Source: Sarcophilus harrisii (lineage: Eukaryota > Chordata > Mammalia > Dasyuromorphia > Dasyuridae). From it: a DNA stretch of 64,000 nt. The first letter of the stretch is position 1. Every line of letters begins with the position of its first letter. The stretch is from contig NC_045427.1 in assembly GCF_902635505.1 (NCBI RefSeq), positions 58,678,539 through 58,742,538 of the forward strand, given 5' to 3'. Below, piece by piece: positions 35,600 to 46,950 of the stretch. The translations under genes and the position numbers were made by a program. Below the pieces are notes generated by a model. That model saw nothing but the letters and a program-made list of their open reading frames with translations. It was not told the DNA's origin and did no database searches.

Positions 35600-35690
35600 T
35601 CGATTTATATTGTTATCTTTGTTTTATTGTACTTTTATTGATTTTGTTAAATATTTCCCAATTACATTTTAATCTGATTGTGGACTGTGG
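35600..35690 (+). mobile_element. hAT-like fossil sharing a block with 61060-61185
   Basis: GTTAAATATTTCCCAATTAC with ATTTTAATCTG recurs at 61142-61172, where it sits in an element starting AGTGTCAAACTC. Only the inner part remains here. Confidence 0.4.
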
Positions 35691-36125
35691 GGCATTATCT
35701 TTGACACATTTGCTCTCTAATGCTGAGAATAGGATCTTGAAAATATTAGGTATTTGATAAATATTTGCTGTCACTATTGTGGTTAAAAGGCTTTCCATAA
35801 TATAACCACTGAAATAATAAGAATCAACATAGTACTTTGCATATTTACATATTCCCTCTAAAGAAGGAAGTCATTGGTAGGGGTTCCCAGTGCCCAGAGA
35901 ATAATCATTCTCGTTGGATGACTATGACACTCCTGTGAAGTAGGCTGGGCAAATTTTATTGGCCTCATTTTACAGATAAGGAAACTGAGGCATAGAACCA
36001 AGAAGTGACTTGCTCAAATCCACAGGTGGGGGAACCAAGGATTTGGTTCCAGACTTCCTGATTTCCTTCATCATCTCTGGGGAAGATGGCTTCCTAAAAG
36101 CCATTTCTCTGCTGAAGTCAGAAAT

Positions 36126-36175
36126 GGGGAGAAAAGGGGAGAGGAGGGGAGGGGAGCAGACAGGGAGGGGAGGGG
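36126..36175 (+). other. G-rich run with six GGGG blocks
   Basis: GGGG occurs at 36126, 36136, 36146, 36151, 36167 and 36172 with loops of 1-12 bp, fitting a G-quadruplex pattern. It lies in the SPATA2-like intron on the non-transcribed-sense strand. Confidence 0.5.
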
Positions 36176-36387
36176 TTGAACTTCCAGCACTAAACTTTAT
36201 GATTCTATAATTCCTAACAAGTGGAAAGATCCCACATTTACCCTCCTAATCCTTCTCTTTCTTTCCCTTCCCTTCCTATCTCTTCCTCTTCTTTCTGCTG
36301 ACACTCCCCTTCGCTCCTACCCCAGGGCTGATAACCAAGTTAAATGCTTTGATGGTCAGTCCCTTACCTTCTCGGATCAGTACCTAC

Positions 36388-36723
36388 CTTCAGGGACTTT
36401 ATTTCTCTCCTCCAGGGGAGGAGAAAGAGGTTGACACATACGAGCTCCAGGAATTCCAGTGCTGGCACCAGCCTTGGACATACATCCTCTCCCTGCCCCA
36501 GAAGCCCCTGGGAAGAGCCACCAGTGACTGCCTCCTCATATAAGCTGAGTCCTCGGGGTTGCCTGGCCCCTGAGGCCAAGAGCTGCCTGGCTTTCTGGGT
36601 GACAGCTGGCTGCCTGCAGGCCCACAGCCGTCCATCCCGGCCTCCTGCCCGGTAGTAAGTGATGTAGTCTTGGAAGAGCTCCAATGCCTCCTGCTCGGGG
36701 GCTCCTGGGTCTGTCTCTTTCAT
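36388..36723 (-). CDS. SPATA2-family protein, first coding exon (residues 1-112)
   Basis: These 336 bp run from the first in-frame ATG (36723-36721, context GCCATGA with a purine at -3) to a GTAGGT donor, ending in phase 0. The protein starts MKETDPGAPEQEALELFQDY and ends ELVCVNLFLLPWRREIKSLK. That last stretch is the family signature (SPATA2 [20 protein letters not shown]; SPATA2L ELAAVHLYLLPWRKEFTTIK), the N-terminal part of the PUB domain. The splice joins LK to TFTGNF exactly where SPATA2 reads IK-TYTGPF. The open frame continues 23 codons upstream without another ATG, so this start is the only standard one. The intron to the next exon is 2176 bp. Confidence 0.86.
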
Positions 36724-36916
36724 GGCTTTGGAAGCCAGAGGCCAGGCACTAGCGGGGAGCGGGAGAGAGAGCTCCCCTCCTGTCTGGGGCACCCCGGGGC
36801 CTGGAGGAGGAAGTCCTTGGCAAGGGTTCCTATTGCCCTGTGATTGGCCAGCGAGGGCTCCTCCACTGGGAGACCCAGGTGGTTGGCTGTCAGAGAGGGC
36901 TCAGATTGGGAGGAGT
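36724..36916 (-). promoter_or_regulatory. 5' UTR or promoter of the SPATA2-like gene with CCAAT boxes
   Basis: This is the 193 bp upstream of the ATG on the minus strand. It contains two CCAAT motifs (36843-36847 and 36905-36909, seen as ATTGG on the plus strand). Just above lies a long pyrimidine tract ending TTTGACAG (AG at 36918-36917), a strong-looking 3' splice site. The segment is therefore either a proximal promoter with NF-Y-type boxes or a 5' UTR joined to an upstream non-coding exon. The sequence does not decide between them. Confidence 0.35.
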
Positions 36917-37311
36917 CTGTCAAAGGAGGAAGTACAGAAAGACAGCAGGAAGCAAAAAGAGAAAATGGTTTGGAAGTCTGGCTCACCCCATACTGCTGTT
37001 TCTGGTAGAGCAGAGACTGGGGTGAGACTCCTCTGTCAAGTCCGAGACTCAGACCTGGCAAGGCTCATCCTGGCTTTCCTCCACTCTGGCCTGAAGCCAG
37101 GAAGCTGCTGGAATCTAGCCCTCAACCAAAAAGTTGTCTGAAGAAACTAGGGATGTTTAACCCAGGGAAGAGATAGTCAGTCAGTCAATCAGATGGTCAG
37201 TAAACAAACACCATGTGCCAGGCACAAGTGTTGGGATAACCTTTCTTTCAAGGAACCCACAGTCAAATGGAGAAGACAGCATGCAAGACACTATGTACAA
37301 ATACCGTGTGG

Positions 37312-37520
37312 TTAAAGTCGTGGTTGACTCTTCATTATCCTGTTTGGGGTTTTCTTGGCAAAGATCCTGGCCATTTTACAGATCATTTTACAAATGAGGA
37401 AACTGAGGCAAATGAGGTTAAATGGCTTGTCCAGGTTCACACAGTTAGTAAGAATCTGAGGCTGACTTTGAATTCAGGTCCTCCTGACTCTAGAGCCAGC
37501 CCTCTGGCCACTGATTTCAC
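37312..37520 (-). mobile_element. Marsupial tRNA-RTE SINE
   Basis: Inverted order: GTTTGGGGTTTTCTTGGCAA, AATGAGGAAACTGAGGCAAA, GTCCAGGTTCACACAGTTAG, AATTCAGGTCCTCCTGACTC and AGCCAGCCCTCTGGCCACTG. The CTGGAGTGGTTTGCCATTTC block is largely missing. Confidence 0.8.
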
Positions 37521-37711
37521 AACTGGGCAAATCCCTAATATTTTGGTGCCCTTTAAGACTTCAAGAGTGACTGATTTGTATAAGTGAAGGGAATTTTCTC
37601 CCTGGGAATTTCCAACATCTACAAAATCATATATCCTGACTCTTCTCCTTCATTAGAAGCTTAATGTTAAAAATAAATACAAATAATTATGTTTGCTTAA
37701 TAATATTTATG

Positions 37712-37857
37712 GGGGCAGCAACTAGGTGGTGCAGTGGATAGAGCACCAGCCCTGAAGTCAAGAGGATCTGAGTTCAAATCTGACCTCAGACACTTAATAC
37801 TTCCTAGTTGTGTGACCCTGGGCAAGTCACTTAATCCCAATTGTCTCAGCAAGCAAA

Positions 37858-37902
<45 letters not shown>
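37712..37902 (+). mobile_element. Marsupial tRNA-derived SINE with a (TG)n tail
   Basis: It has GGTGCAGTGGATAGAGCACC, GAGTTCAAATCTGACCTCAG and GACCCTGGGCAAGTCACTTA. The A-rich tail ATATATG has grown into about 19 TG units (37863-37901). Little divergence from the consensus I recall suggests a young copy. Confidence 0.85.
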
Positions 37903-37907
<5 letters not shown>

Positions 37908-40354
37908 ATGAATTTAAATGTACCAGATAGTATGATGCTTTTTTGGATCTGTGTTTTCATTAGGATCCTTTCTATCCAATGTTCTTTGCATTCTACTATT
38001 GCTGTCTCATTATCAGTGGGAATAATCTCGGATAACAATATTGAACTAGCTAGAATGTGGACTCTAATAATAACAGCAATGATAGCTAGCATTAACACAG
38101 CAGCACCTAATGCTGCGCAAAATGCTTTACAAACAATTATCTCATTTAATCCTCACAACAATCCTGAGAGGGCAGTGGTATTATTATCTCTATTTTACAA
38201 TTGAGCAAACTGAGGCAGATAATTTTATTATCTTATTTTACAGTTGAGAAAACTGATGTAAGCAGAAGTAAAGTGATTTGCCTGAGGTCCCACAGCTAGT
38301 TAAGCATCTAAGGTCACATTCGAATCCTGACTGTAGGCCCAGCTAGTTGCCTCCTAGAAGGACTAGACTTCTGCTCTGACTGGAGAGGACAGAACCAGCA
38401 GCAATGGAGAAAAGTTTATTTCAAGACTTAGAACAGGTGTAGCAAAGCTTGCCCCTTGTATGTGCACACTCCTCCTTATTGCATTCATTTATTTGTACAC
38501 CTTGCATCTCTCTCCAAAAGAATGGCCAGGTTTTTGTCTGTTTTGTCTCTGTTTTATTATCACCCAGCTCCGTGCTCTAACTAATAAAATGAAATAAAAA
38601 AATAAAAATGAAAATGCATGCTATAAGAGTAAACTACCTAAGAGGTAGCAATATTTACAAGTTAAATAGGCAGTCTCAGGATATCATGAGTTCCTCTCAG
38701 AGCACCTTCGAGCAGAGGCTGTATAACCACTTGCCAGGGATTTAGTAGAGAGGACTTATGGTCTTTAGGGCTCTTGCCATCTCTGACATTCTATGATTCT
38801 ATTGATAATTCATGTCTGGATTCAATTTTGAGGACTTCTCTATAATATGTATAATTGATGTTTTCACTCAAGGATGTGATTGTATGAAAACACCAGAATC
38901 TGGTTCATGTCTCTAATAGCCCTCAGCTCTTAGCGCAGTGCCTGACACATACTAGGTACTAAATGAATGTTTGTTAAATAGCAGCAAGCATTAGGCTAAC
39001 AAGTATAAAAGTGTAGAACAGATTATTTAAGAGTAAAGAACACAAGAAGGATTTGTATCTAGGTCTTTAGCAAAGCTAAGATCAGAGAGAACCCCTCCTG
39101 ATGAGCTCCTTTTTCCAACCAACAAGTTTGACTCGCAGGCTTTGCAGACTCAGTACCAGCTGGTAAAATCTCTGCCTCATGGGGTTCCACTTTAGATTTA
39201 ATGGAGGACCAGAATCCCTGAGGCAGATCAAAGTTCTCAGTGCCACCATCTGCCAGGAAACTCCTGCCACTACTCCAGCTAGCCACTGGTTGGTCTTTGT
39301 TATGGTTCCCCACTCTATCATTTAGTATATTTCCAAAATTTCTCTGCATTTATCTGGCTTAGCTCTTGGTCCGCAGTGTTAATGATTGCATTATAGGTTG
39401 GAAGTGACGCTAAGTCTGGTTCACTCTCCATGTGGTTCTTCAGACTGGAAACCTATGATGTGCTTCCCATACAAATGTCACCAGACACTTGAGTACTATG
39501 TGACGAGGGACAAGTCTTTTCACTTGGGACAACATCAATTTCCTTTTCTCTAAAATGGGAATAATAATTCTTGCATGTTTCTTGAGCCCTATTCTCACAT
39601 GGATGTCTCAGACTGGATGGCTTTTGATACATCTAAAACATCATCTTTTCCCTCACCCCCTTCCCCACAACTTCACAACTTTCCTATTACTGTCCAGCAT
39701 ACCCCTGGGCAGTGAGCAAACCGTAGACTAATGGTTTGGCATTTCAGTTTTATTTCTGTTTTATTTTCACCTAGCTCCATGGTCTAATGAATAAAATGAA
39801 ATAAAAGTGACAAGTGGGAACATTGGCATCATTTGGAAAACCTACCACCATAAAAACGGGGCTGCCCCTCTCCTGATAAACCTCTGTGGGGGAGTAAAAT
39901 GCCCAGGACCCAACAGCACAGGGTTGCTCTGCACCTGGAGACAGCTCAACACTGATGTTACTTGGGAAGAAGGCTCCTTGTGATGCAGTGGGAGGTGAGC
40001 ATTTCCTTCTTTTTCCCATATGTACCATCCCTTCTTTTTCTCTTTCAGGATCACTGATGTATGTATATGTGTGAGTATCCCACTGTGCTGCTGGTTTAGA
40101 TGGCCCAGTAATTTTAGATCCTATAATTCCCTTGCAAGGCAAATAAATCACCAGAGTAGTCAACACTTCCAGATGTCTTTCCTAGTTTAGCCAACCCAAT
40201 CACTATCCTCCCATCCAGGCTCCTCTCCTTGGTGTGTCATCCTGGACTCCTGGTTTCACCAGCACAAATCTAATCAATAGCTATTTTATACTTCCCCTTT
40301 CATCCCCCATAACCACCAACCAAATACAAAAAACAAAACAACAAAAATAGGCCA

Positions 40355-40600
40355 ATGGGAGGAGCCAAGATGGCAGAATAGAGGCAGAAACCCAGTTCAA
40401 CCCAGATTGTTCTCACCCACTCATTCCACCAGAGAAAGTCTTCACAAGTTGGGAATCCTCCATTTCACTGAAGGGTTTGAGACCTCAACCTGGTTTAGCC
40501 TGTCTGCTGACAGTTTTACCAGGGTGTGGCTGCTGTGTCTGCTACAGCTTCCTGAAGCTACAAGTGAGACTTAAGTACCAGGTAGACACTGCTGTTTTAT
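40355..40600 (+). mobile_element. Putative L1 5' end
   Basis: It starts GGGAGGAGCCAAGATGGCAG, a typical mammalian L1 5' UTR opening, and runs about 240 bp into unrelated repeat. No ORF1 is present. Confidence 0.4.
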
Positions 40601-40890
40601 TGTGTGTCCTTTCTTGAAGAGAATTAGGACCTTAGAAGGGGGTGCCATGATGTGCAAGTGAATTGGATTTAAGTAGGGAAGGGCTATACAAAGCCATTAG
40701 CCTCACTCTCTTTTCTGGAACCATCTGGAACCAGTGTCAAGATGTGGATCAGGATGACTGGAGATGGCCCTGGATGCAGTAGGAGATCTTGGCTTTTTTA
40801 AGCTAAGGTCTTTCCCAGGTCTCACTCTGACTGAAGCAACACCCAATCAGGGATAAATAAGGCTAGGTAAGAAATAAGGCAAAGAATGGT
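40600..40890 (-). mobile_element. ~290 bp marsupial repeat, copy A
   Basis: Its reverse complement shares, in order, TGGCCATCTCCAG, GGCTTTGTATAG and AATCCAATTCACTTGCACAT with copy B at 44035-44328 or its family. It includes GGTGCCATGATGTGCAAGTG. The function and exact family name are not known to me. Confidence 0.55.
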
Positions 40891-40974
40891 CTCTTTCACC
40901 TCATCAAAAACTAAAGATAAATATCTCTGGTGTGAGGGCTTGCTGAGCATCCCCCCTTTAAATACATGTTAAAA

Positions 40975-41570
40975 CAATTTTTTAAACATTAAAAAAAGTG
41001 TTGAGTTTCAAATTCTCTCCTTCCCTTCCTTCTCCCTTCCCTGAGGTGGTAAGCTATCAGATATAGGTTATACATATGCAATCATGTGAAATATTTCCAT
41101 ATTAGTCATTTTGTACAAGAAGACTAGTAAAAGAAAAAAGAAAGTGAAAAATAACATATTTACTCTGTATTCAAACAATATTATTCTTTCTTTGGAGGCA
41201 GGTATGTTTCTTTATTAATCCTTGGGGATTTTTGACTTCCAAATTCTTAGCCACCATAAAAAAGAGCTGGTATAAATATTTTTGTACAAATAGGTTCTTC
41301 TCCCCCTTCCTTTTTTTGTTGTTGATATCTTTGGATATAGACCTAGCAATTAAAGATATGTATGGAATAGTACCGTCCCAAATTGCTCTACAGAATGGTT
41401 GGATCAGTTTGCAACTCCACCAACAATGCATTAGCATTTCCTCCAATATTTATCATTTCCTCATCTTCCCCTCCCCCTTTTTTTGCCATATTAGCTAATC
41501 TGATAAGTATGAGGTGGTACCCCAGAGTTATCTTAATTTCTTGCTGGGCCCTTTTCAGGGATCCTCTTCC
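40975..41570 (-). mobile_element. L1 3' end with part of ORF2 end
   Basis: Inverted order: TTAAACATTAAAAAAAGTGT, ATATGCAATCATGTGAAATA, GCTCTACAGAATGGTTGGAT, TTTGCAACTCCACCAACAAT and TGCCATATTAGCTAATC. It is the same L1 end as at 58073-58861, in the opposite direction. Confidence 0.7.
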
Positions 41571-42881
41571 ATTTTTCATGGTCTATAAGAGAGGAAGGCA
41601 AATTTCCTGCCTTCTTTTCCCTTTCCACCTCTCTCGTCTAGGCTGACATGAAGCAGCTAAGGATACGGTGCCTAGAGCACTGGGCCTGGACTCAGGAAGA
41701 TTTCAAATCCAGCCAGAGACTTCTTAGCTGTAAGTCATTATAACTCTGTCTATCTCAGTTTTATTGTGAGGACCAAATGAAATTATATTAGTAAAGTTCT
41801 TGGTACGGTATCTGGTATATAGTGAGAGGATGCTATATAAGTACTAGCTATTATCATTATTTTAATAATAATAATAATAATATTTCACCCCAGCCCTGCT
41901 TTCAGCCATTTTTCTTGCAATCAGGTTACCAATCCCTCCCTGCCCTCTTTTCCTCTTTTTCCACTGGGATCACTGTCTCAGCTTGATTGTTGATCAGTAG
42001 GAGGTGGAGCTTGCAAAGAGTCTTTTCTTAGTGCCTTGTTTCCCAGAAATAGATTGAGCAGGTTCATTTGATATCCAGAGTGTCCCTTGGAAACTACTGC
42101 AGCTTCAAGCAGCTTCTACCTGGATTTCTTAATAGATTCTGGTATGTTCTAGGCATTAGGTTCAAATCAAACAACTGCATCTATCCTTTTCTCTCCACTC
42201 AGCAATCTCTACCCTAGAGATTTTATCACCTTTGTCACCTTTCTTCTGAATTATTGGAATAGTCTTCTAATTTACCTTCCCACTTCTGATTTCTCTCTTC
42301 TCCAATTCAGCCTCTAAATGGATATTCCAGTTATCAAACTGATATGATTTAACCATGTCACCCCTCCAAAAAAATCTTCCATGACCCTCTTGGAGAGCTC
42401 AGGGAAAAATACAAACACCTCCTAAGTTTAAAATTATTATTAATTCTCCCCTTTGAAATGATTTTTTAAAATTACAGTGTGACACAATAAAACAACATAA
42501 TACAAAACAATATATCTCTCCTTTGGATTATTGCAATAGACTTCTATTTGATCTCCTTGCTTCCAGTCTTTCCCATTCTAATCCACCCTCCATGGAGTTG
42601 CTAAAATGATTTTCCTAAAGTCCCTTCCATATCCCTTCCTTGCAATACAATAAACATTTATTAAGCCCCTACTAGATGACAGGCATTATGCTAAGTGCTG
42701 AGGATACCGAAAAAAATTGGTCCCCATTTTCAAGGAACTTAAAATTTAAAGGGGAGGAGAGGAGGTACCATCAGGAATTAGCTAGAAGAGAGACATCATG
42801 CTGCTTGGAGTTCAAAGCAAGCCAAGCTGCAGGCAGGAAGTACAGATTTAGTTAATTCAGATTCAGACTCCTAGTCTATAG

Positions 42882-43021
42882 GGCAGCTTAGATGCTCAGT
42901 GGTTAGAGCACTGGGACTGAAATCATGAAGACTCATTTTCTCAAGTTCAAATATAGTCTTTGCTAGGTATGTGACATCCCAAATGGGGTCATGAATAGTT
43001 GGAAAGGATTGAACAACAAAT
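42882..43021 (+). mobile_element. Marsupial tRNA-RTE SINE with internal deletion
   Basis: The head GGGCAGCTTAGATGCTCAGT and AGTTCAAATATAGTC jumps directly to AAATGGGGTCATGAATAGTT and a TTGAACAACAAAT tail. The middle (about 100 bp) is missing. Confidence 0.75.
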
Positions 43022-43222
43022 ACATGTTTAATATATTAATTATATGTAATATTATTAATTACAAACTGCCTAATTATTATAAGTGAATATCATTGTCTCA
43101 TTAATTACACAATACACTTTATTGAATATTAACATATTATGTGCCATTTTAAACACATTAATATATAATAATTAATAATATAATAATGTGTAATCATTGT
43201 AGCTTACATATATATAACTGTA

Positions 43223-43492
43223 AATGCAGCTAGATGACACAGCAATAAAGCACTGAGCTTGGAATTAAGAAGATTCATCTTCATTCATTCAAATCCAGCC
43301 TCAGACACTTAATAGTCACGTAACCCTGGGCAAGTAACTTCATCTGGTCTACCTCAGTTTCCTCATAAGTAAATGGAACTGGAGAAGGAAATGGCAAACC
43401 CACTCCAAGGTCTCTGCCAAGAAAACCCCAAAATGGGGTCATGGAGAGTCAGACATGAATGAAATGGTTGAACAAGAGCAACAACAAAAGAA
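43223..43492 (+). mobile_element. Marsupial tRNA-RTE SINE, full length
   Basis: It runs from GCAGCTAGATGACACAGCAA through AATCCAGCCTCAGACACTTA, GGAGAAGGAAATGGCAAACC and AAATGGGGTCATGGAGAGTC to an AACAAGAGCAACAACAAAAG tail. Confidence 0.9.
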
Positions 43493-44034
43493 TCACAATG
43501 TTATTTATGTCATAATATGTCTTGTTTTGTAACTCTTAAAGTGTTATGTAGATGCTGCTCTTCTTCTTGTTCTTACAGATTCTGTCACTTTGTATCCTTA
43601 TGACCTGGGACAACTGACATAATGTTCCTGAGTTTTGTTATACTTATTTATATAAAATGAAGCAATAATGTATCCTATGCTTAACCTGGTAGGAGTTAGG
43701 GGAAAGTGCTTTATAAGCTTTGAAGTTCCATGAAGATGGTCTTTTTTCAGGTCTTTCCTCCACTATTTCATCTTGAGATGGAAGTAATCCTGGCTTTTTA
43801 AAGGCCCTGCCAACATACCCTGAGCTTTGGCCAACTTCAGCAACCTAGAAAGGATTTGAGCCCCCATGATTGGGGTTCCACTGTCCCTCTGTAGTCTACA
43901 AACCTGGGTTCAAGTCTTGCCTTTGCTGCTTACTAGCTGTGTGACCATGGACAAGTCATGTAAATTTTCCTCATCTGTAAAATAAGGATTGATGACTTTA
44001 AAGGTCTCTTCCAACTAAATTTGTAGCTTCTTTG

Positions 44035-44328
44035 TCTCAATTGCTATCTAGCCTTAATCACTGAATGGGTGCAGCCTTAATTAAATTGAGACCTGTGGAA
44101 AAATCTTAGCTTAAAAAGACCAAGGTTTCCCATTTCATCATGGGTTATCTTCATTCTTTTTGATCTATATCTGGCCACTAGACCCAGATGGCTCTGGAGG
44201 GTAAAGTGAGGAAGGTGACCTTGCAGAGCCTCCCTCACAAGTGAAATCCAATTCACTTGCAAGTCATGGCATCATTTCCCTGATGTCACGAGCCTCTTCG
44301 AGAATGAAGGACAAATGTTTGGCCAGAT
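44035..44328 (+). mobile_element. ~290 bp marsupial repeat, copy B
   Basis: It has CTTAGCTTAAAAAGACCAAG, ATATCTGGCCACTAGACCCA, GATGGCTCTGGAGGG, AAATCCAATTCACTTGCAAG and TCATGGCATC, and ends CTTCGAGAATGAAGGACAAA. It resembles copy A in the opposite orientation. It is a common marsupial SINE by memory; I cannot give the database name with certainty. Confidence 0.6.
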
Positions 44329-46377
44329 TCAGAGAGATCAGATTCACTACCAGGTTCATTGAATACAGGGTGCTAAAATTTTAGGCCCTAGCAAATCTCA
44401 AATATCATTTATTAACTGAGGTTGTTATTTATTGGTGAGAAGAAGACCCTCAGTACTAGAAGTGGTGATCTTTGAAATTCAAAAAGTATTATTAATCATA
44501 CCAGCTGGAACAGCTGACAAATAGACCCAGATCTGGCACTTCCTTGCTACGAGTGCCCATTCACCTTTAACCCCATGCCAGCAGCTAAGTCTCCAGAGTC
44601 TGGACCAGAGCCCAGCCTTAATAGAGAAGGAAGTCTTGTAGGTATGCTAGCACGGATTCAGGTGGGCTCTACATTTAGAGGGACCATGCAGCATCATTCA
44701 GATGGCCCGTTTGGATTGGTTCTTTGTCCCTCTGCATGGACCACCCAGAGACTGGGAGCCTCCTGTCATAAGAAAGGACTTGTCAGGAAGTCAGGATTGA
44801 GCTCCAGAGCCCAATGAGGTGTTAATTACGTTATTCACACTTTCCCAGGCTTCAGAATGATTCACTTCAGTGTGAAAATATTTTAGCTGGCTGCTCATGT
44901 GACAGCTGGCTTCCTTCACTGGTGGGGGGAGGGAGTGAGAAGAGGGGGATGGGAAAAATTGGGGCTGTCTGGGAAGGGAGGTGCTCAGGAGTCTCAGTGC
45001 ATGTGGGTGTCTGTGAGGAATTATTTGGGACTGCATGGAAGGAAGTATGGTAGTAGAAGGTGCAATTGTCTGATTGTTGCCTGAGGATTAAGGGCAAGAA
45101 GGAATTTTGGAGTGACCAGGATCAGCTCAAGGGCCACTTCCCCATGAAGTCTCTTTTTTTATCCTTCCAACTGTTAGTTAGGAAGGTATTAATTCACAGA
45201 CATTCAAGTTGGGAATGACATAACTGAGATTTGAACTCAGATGCATTGGTTCTTTCCCAAGAACCATGATGAGGAAAGTACTTTGTATCTTAAAATGCAA
45301 TAGGAATAGGACTTGTTATTATCATCAGAGGATATTTCTGTTCAGGTATGGAGGAGAAATTCTATCCCTCAGCCTTCACTCATCACCTCCCAATTTGGAG
45401 TTAGTCCTTTGGGTTCTGGCCCTGGGTCTTTGGCCATTTGCCCTGCCTTGCCAACCCCAGATAGTTGAGAGCTTTGTCTAAAGGGCTAAGAAACAGATAT
45501 GGATCTCCTCTTCATTTTTCTCTCCCCATTCCCTTTTAGTGTCCTGAGAGTAATGAGGTAGAAACCCTGACTTGTACCAAGGTCTTGATCCTATTCCTCG
45601 TTCTCTTACTAGGAAGTGGATCTGTAGTGGGTTACTTTATCCCCTTTCCCCAAGCCTCAGTTTCCTCATCTGTAAAATGGGCATAATAAGATATTTTAGA
45701 ATTGTCAGTTTACAATAATTTATTAAGCATTATTATATTATGGGAACAGGTAAAGACCTAGCATTTATATTACATTTTTAAGTTTGCTTGAGGTCGTGTG
45801 GCTGTTAAATCTCAGAGCTGAGATGGGGATCTCCTGATCCCAAGGACTCTAGCAGATAATTTCCATGAACCACTGTGGCCAAAATCCCTATCCCTAGTGC
45901 CAGCTTTCAGTTTTTGAGCTGCCCACACTTGGAATGGTCCCTGGACAATAGAAGTTAAAGGAAGGCCTGTGGTTAGAGATTTTCCTGGCTTGGTAGTGTT
46001 TGCTAGAACTGGTGCTTCCCTGGCCCAGGCTCTAGGAAATTCAAGATCTCCTCTATGACGTGAGGTGTATTGGGTAGGACAAGCATTTATTAAGCACCTA
46101 CTATCTGCCTCTATGTGCTAAGTTTTTTTTTTTTATCTTATTTGATCTTCCCAAGAACACTGTGGAGCAGATACTATCTAATATTGTTCCCATTTTACAG
46201 TTTAAAAAACTGAAGCAGGTTAAATAACCGTCTCAGGGTTACAACAATTAGTAAATATCTAAAGCTAGATTTAAACTCTAATATTCTTGACTTTAGGCCT
46301 AGTGGTCTATCCACTGTACCACCTTGCTGTCTGATGTTCAATTTTACAAAACACTTCCAGAGTAAGACTTTTGTTTT

Positions 46378-46500
46378 GAGGCAATCAGGTTAAATGACTT
46401 GCTCAGAATCACACAGTTAATAAGCATCTGAGGTGGTCTTTGAACTCAAGTCCTCCTTACTCCAGGACCGGTGCTCTATCTATCCACTGTGCTACTTAGC

Positions 46501-46503
<3 letters not shown>
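46378..46503 (-). mobile_element. Marsupial tRNA-derived SINE, short form
   Basis: Inverted order: GAGGCAATCAGGTTAAATGA, AGAATCACACAGTTAATAAG, TCAAGTCCTCCTTACTCCAG and CTATCTATCCACTGTGCTAC. It runs into the TA microsatellite. Confidence 0.75.

Positions 46504-46564
<61 letters not shown>
46504..46564. repeat. (TA)n microsatellite, about 30 units
   Basis: These 61 bp of uninterrupted TA begin exactly at the head of the preceding inverted SINE (TAGCTACTATATA). Confidence 0.95.
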
Positions 46565-46566
<2 letters not shown>

Positions 46567-46697
46567 TTCCAGAATAGGAAAGCTATAGACCATTACTACT
46601 GCAGGGCCTCCTGGAAATGGGGTATCTCTTGACTTAAATTTCTAGAAAATCCAGCCTTTTCATTTTAAATCTCTCAATGATGGACTCAAGAAAGGAA

Positions 46698-46950
46698 TTG
46701 CTGCTGTTGAGTTTTTTTAGTCCTGTCCAACTCTTTACAACACTATCTGGGGTTTTCTTGGATAAAACATTGGAGTGGTTTGCCATTGCTTTCTCCAACT
46801 CATTTTACAGATGAGGAAACTGAGGCAAACAGGGTTAAGTGATTGTCCAGAGTTATATAGATGATGTGTCTGAAGCCAGATTTGAACTCACAGAGTTGTC
46901 TTTGTGACTTCAAACCTGGTGCTCTATTCACTTGCCAATTAATTGCCCTA
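46698..46950 (-). mobile_element. Marsupial tRNA-RTE SINE, near full length
   Basis: Inverted order: GTCCTGTCCAACTCTTTACA, ACATTGGAGTGGTTTGCCAT, CATTTTACAGATGAGGAAAC, CCAGATTTGAACTCACAGAG and a TGCTCTATTCAC head. Confidence 0.85.

Larger units (their letters stand above)
34212..36387 (-). other. Intron of the SPATA2-like gene
   Basis: This 2176 bp intron has a GT donor at 36387-36386 and an AG acceptor at 34213-34212. It holds a degenerate ACATAGAATGTCA-type minisatellite (34430-34620), an L1 3' fragment (34757-34990), a hAT-like fragment (35600-35690), MIR-like fossils (about 35395-35580 and 35930-36060) and a G-rich run (36126-36175). Confidence 0.7.

Noticed and set aside
36720-37141. Open frames of 113 and 139 residues upstream of the SPATA2-like start
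   Set aside because: They are not in frame with the conserved exon and show no family similarity. GC-richer DNA near a gene start is enough to explain them.
37697-38204. Open frames of 133 and 156 residues on both strands
   Set aside because: They run across a SINE and its TG tail (poly Cys-Val or His-Thr).
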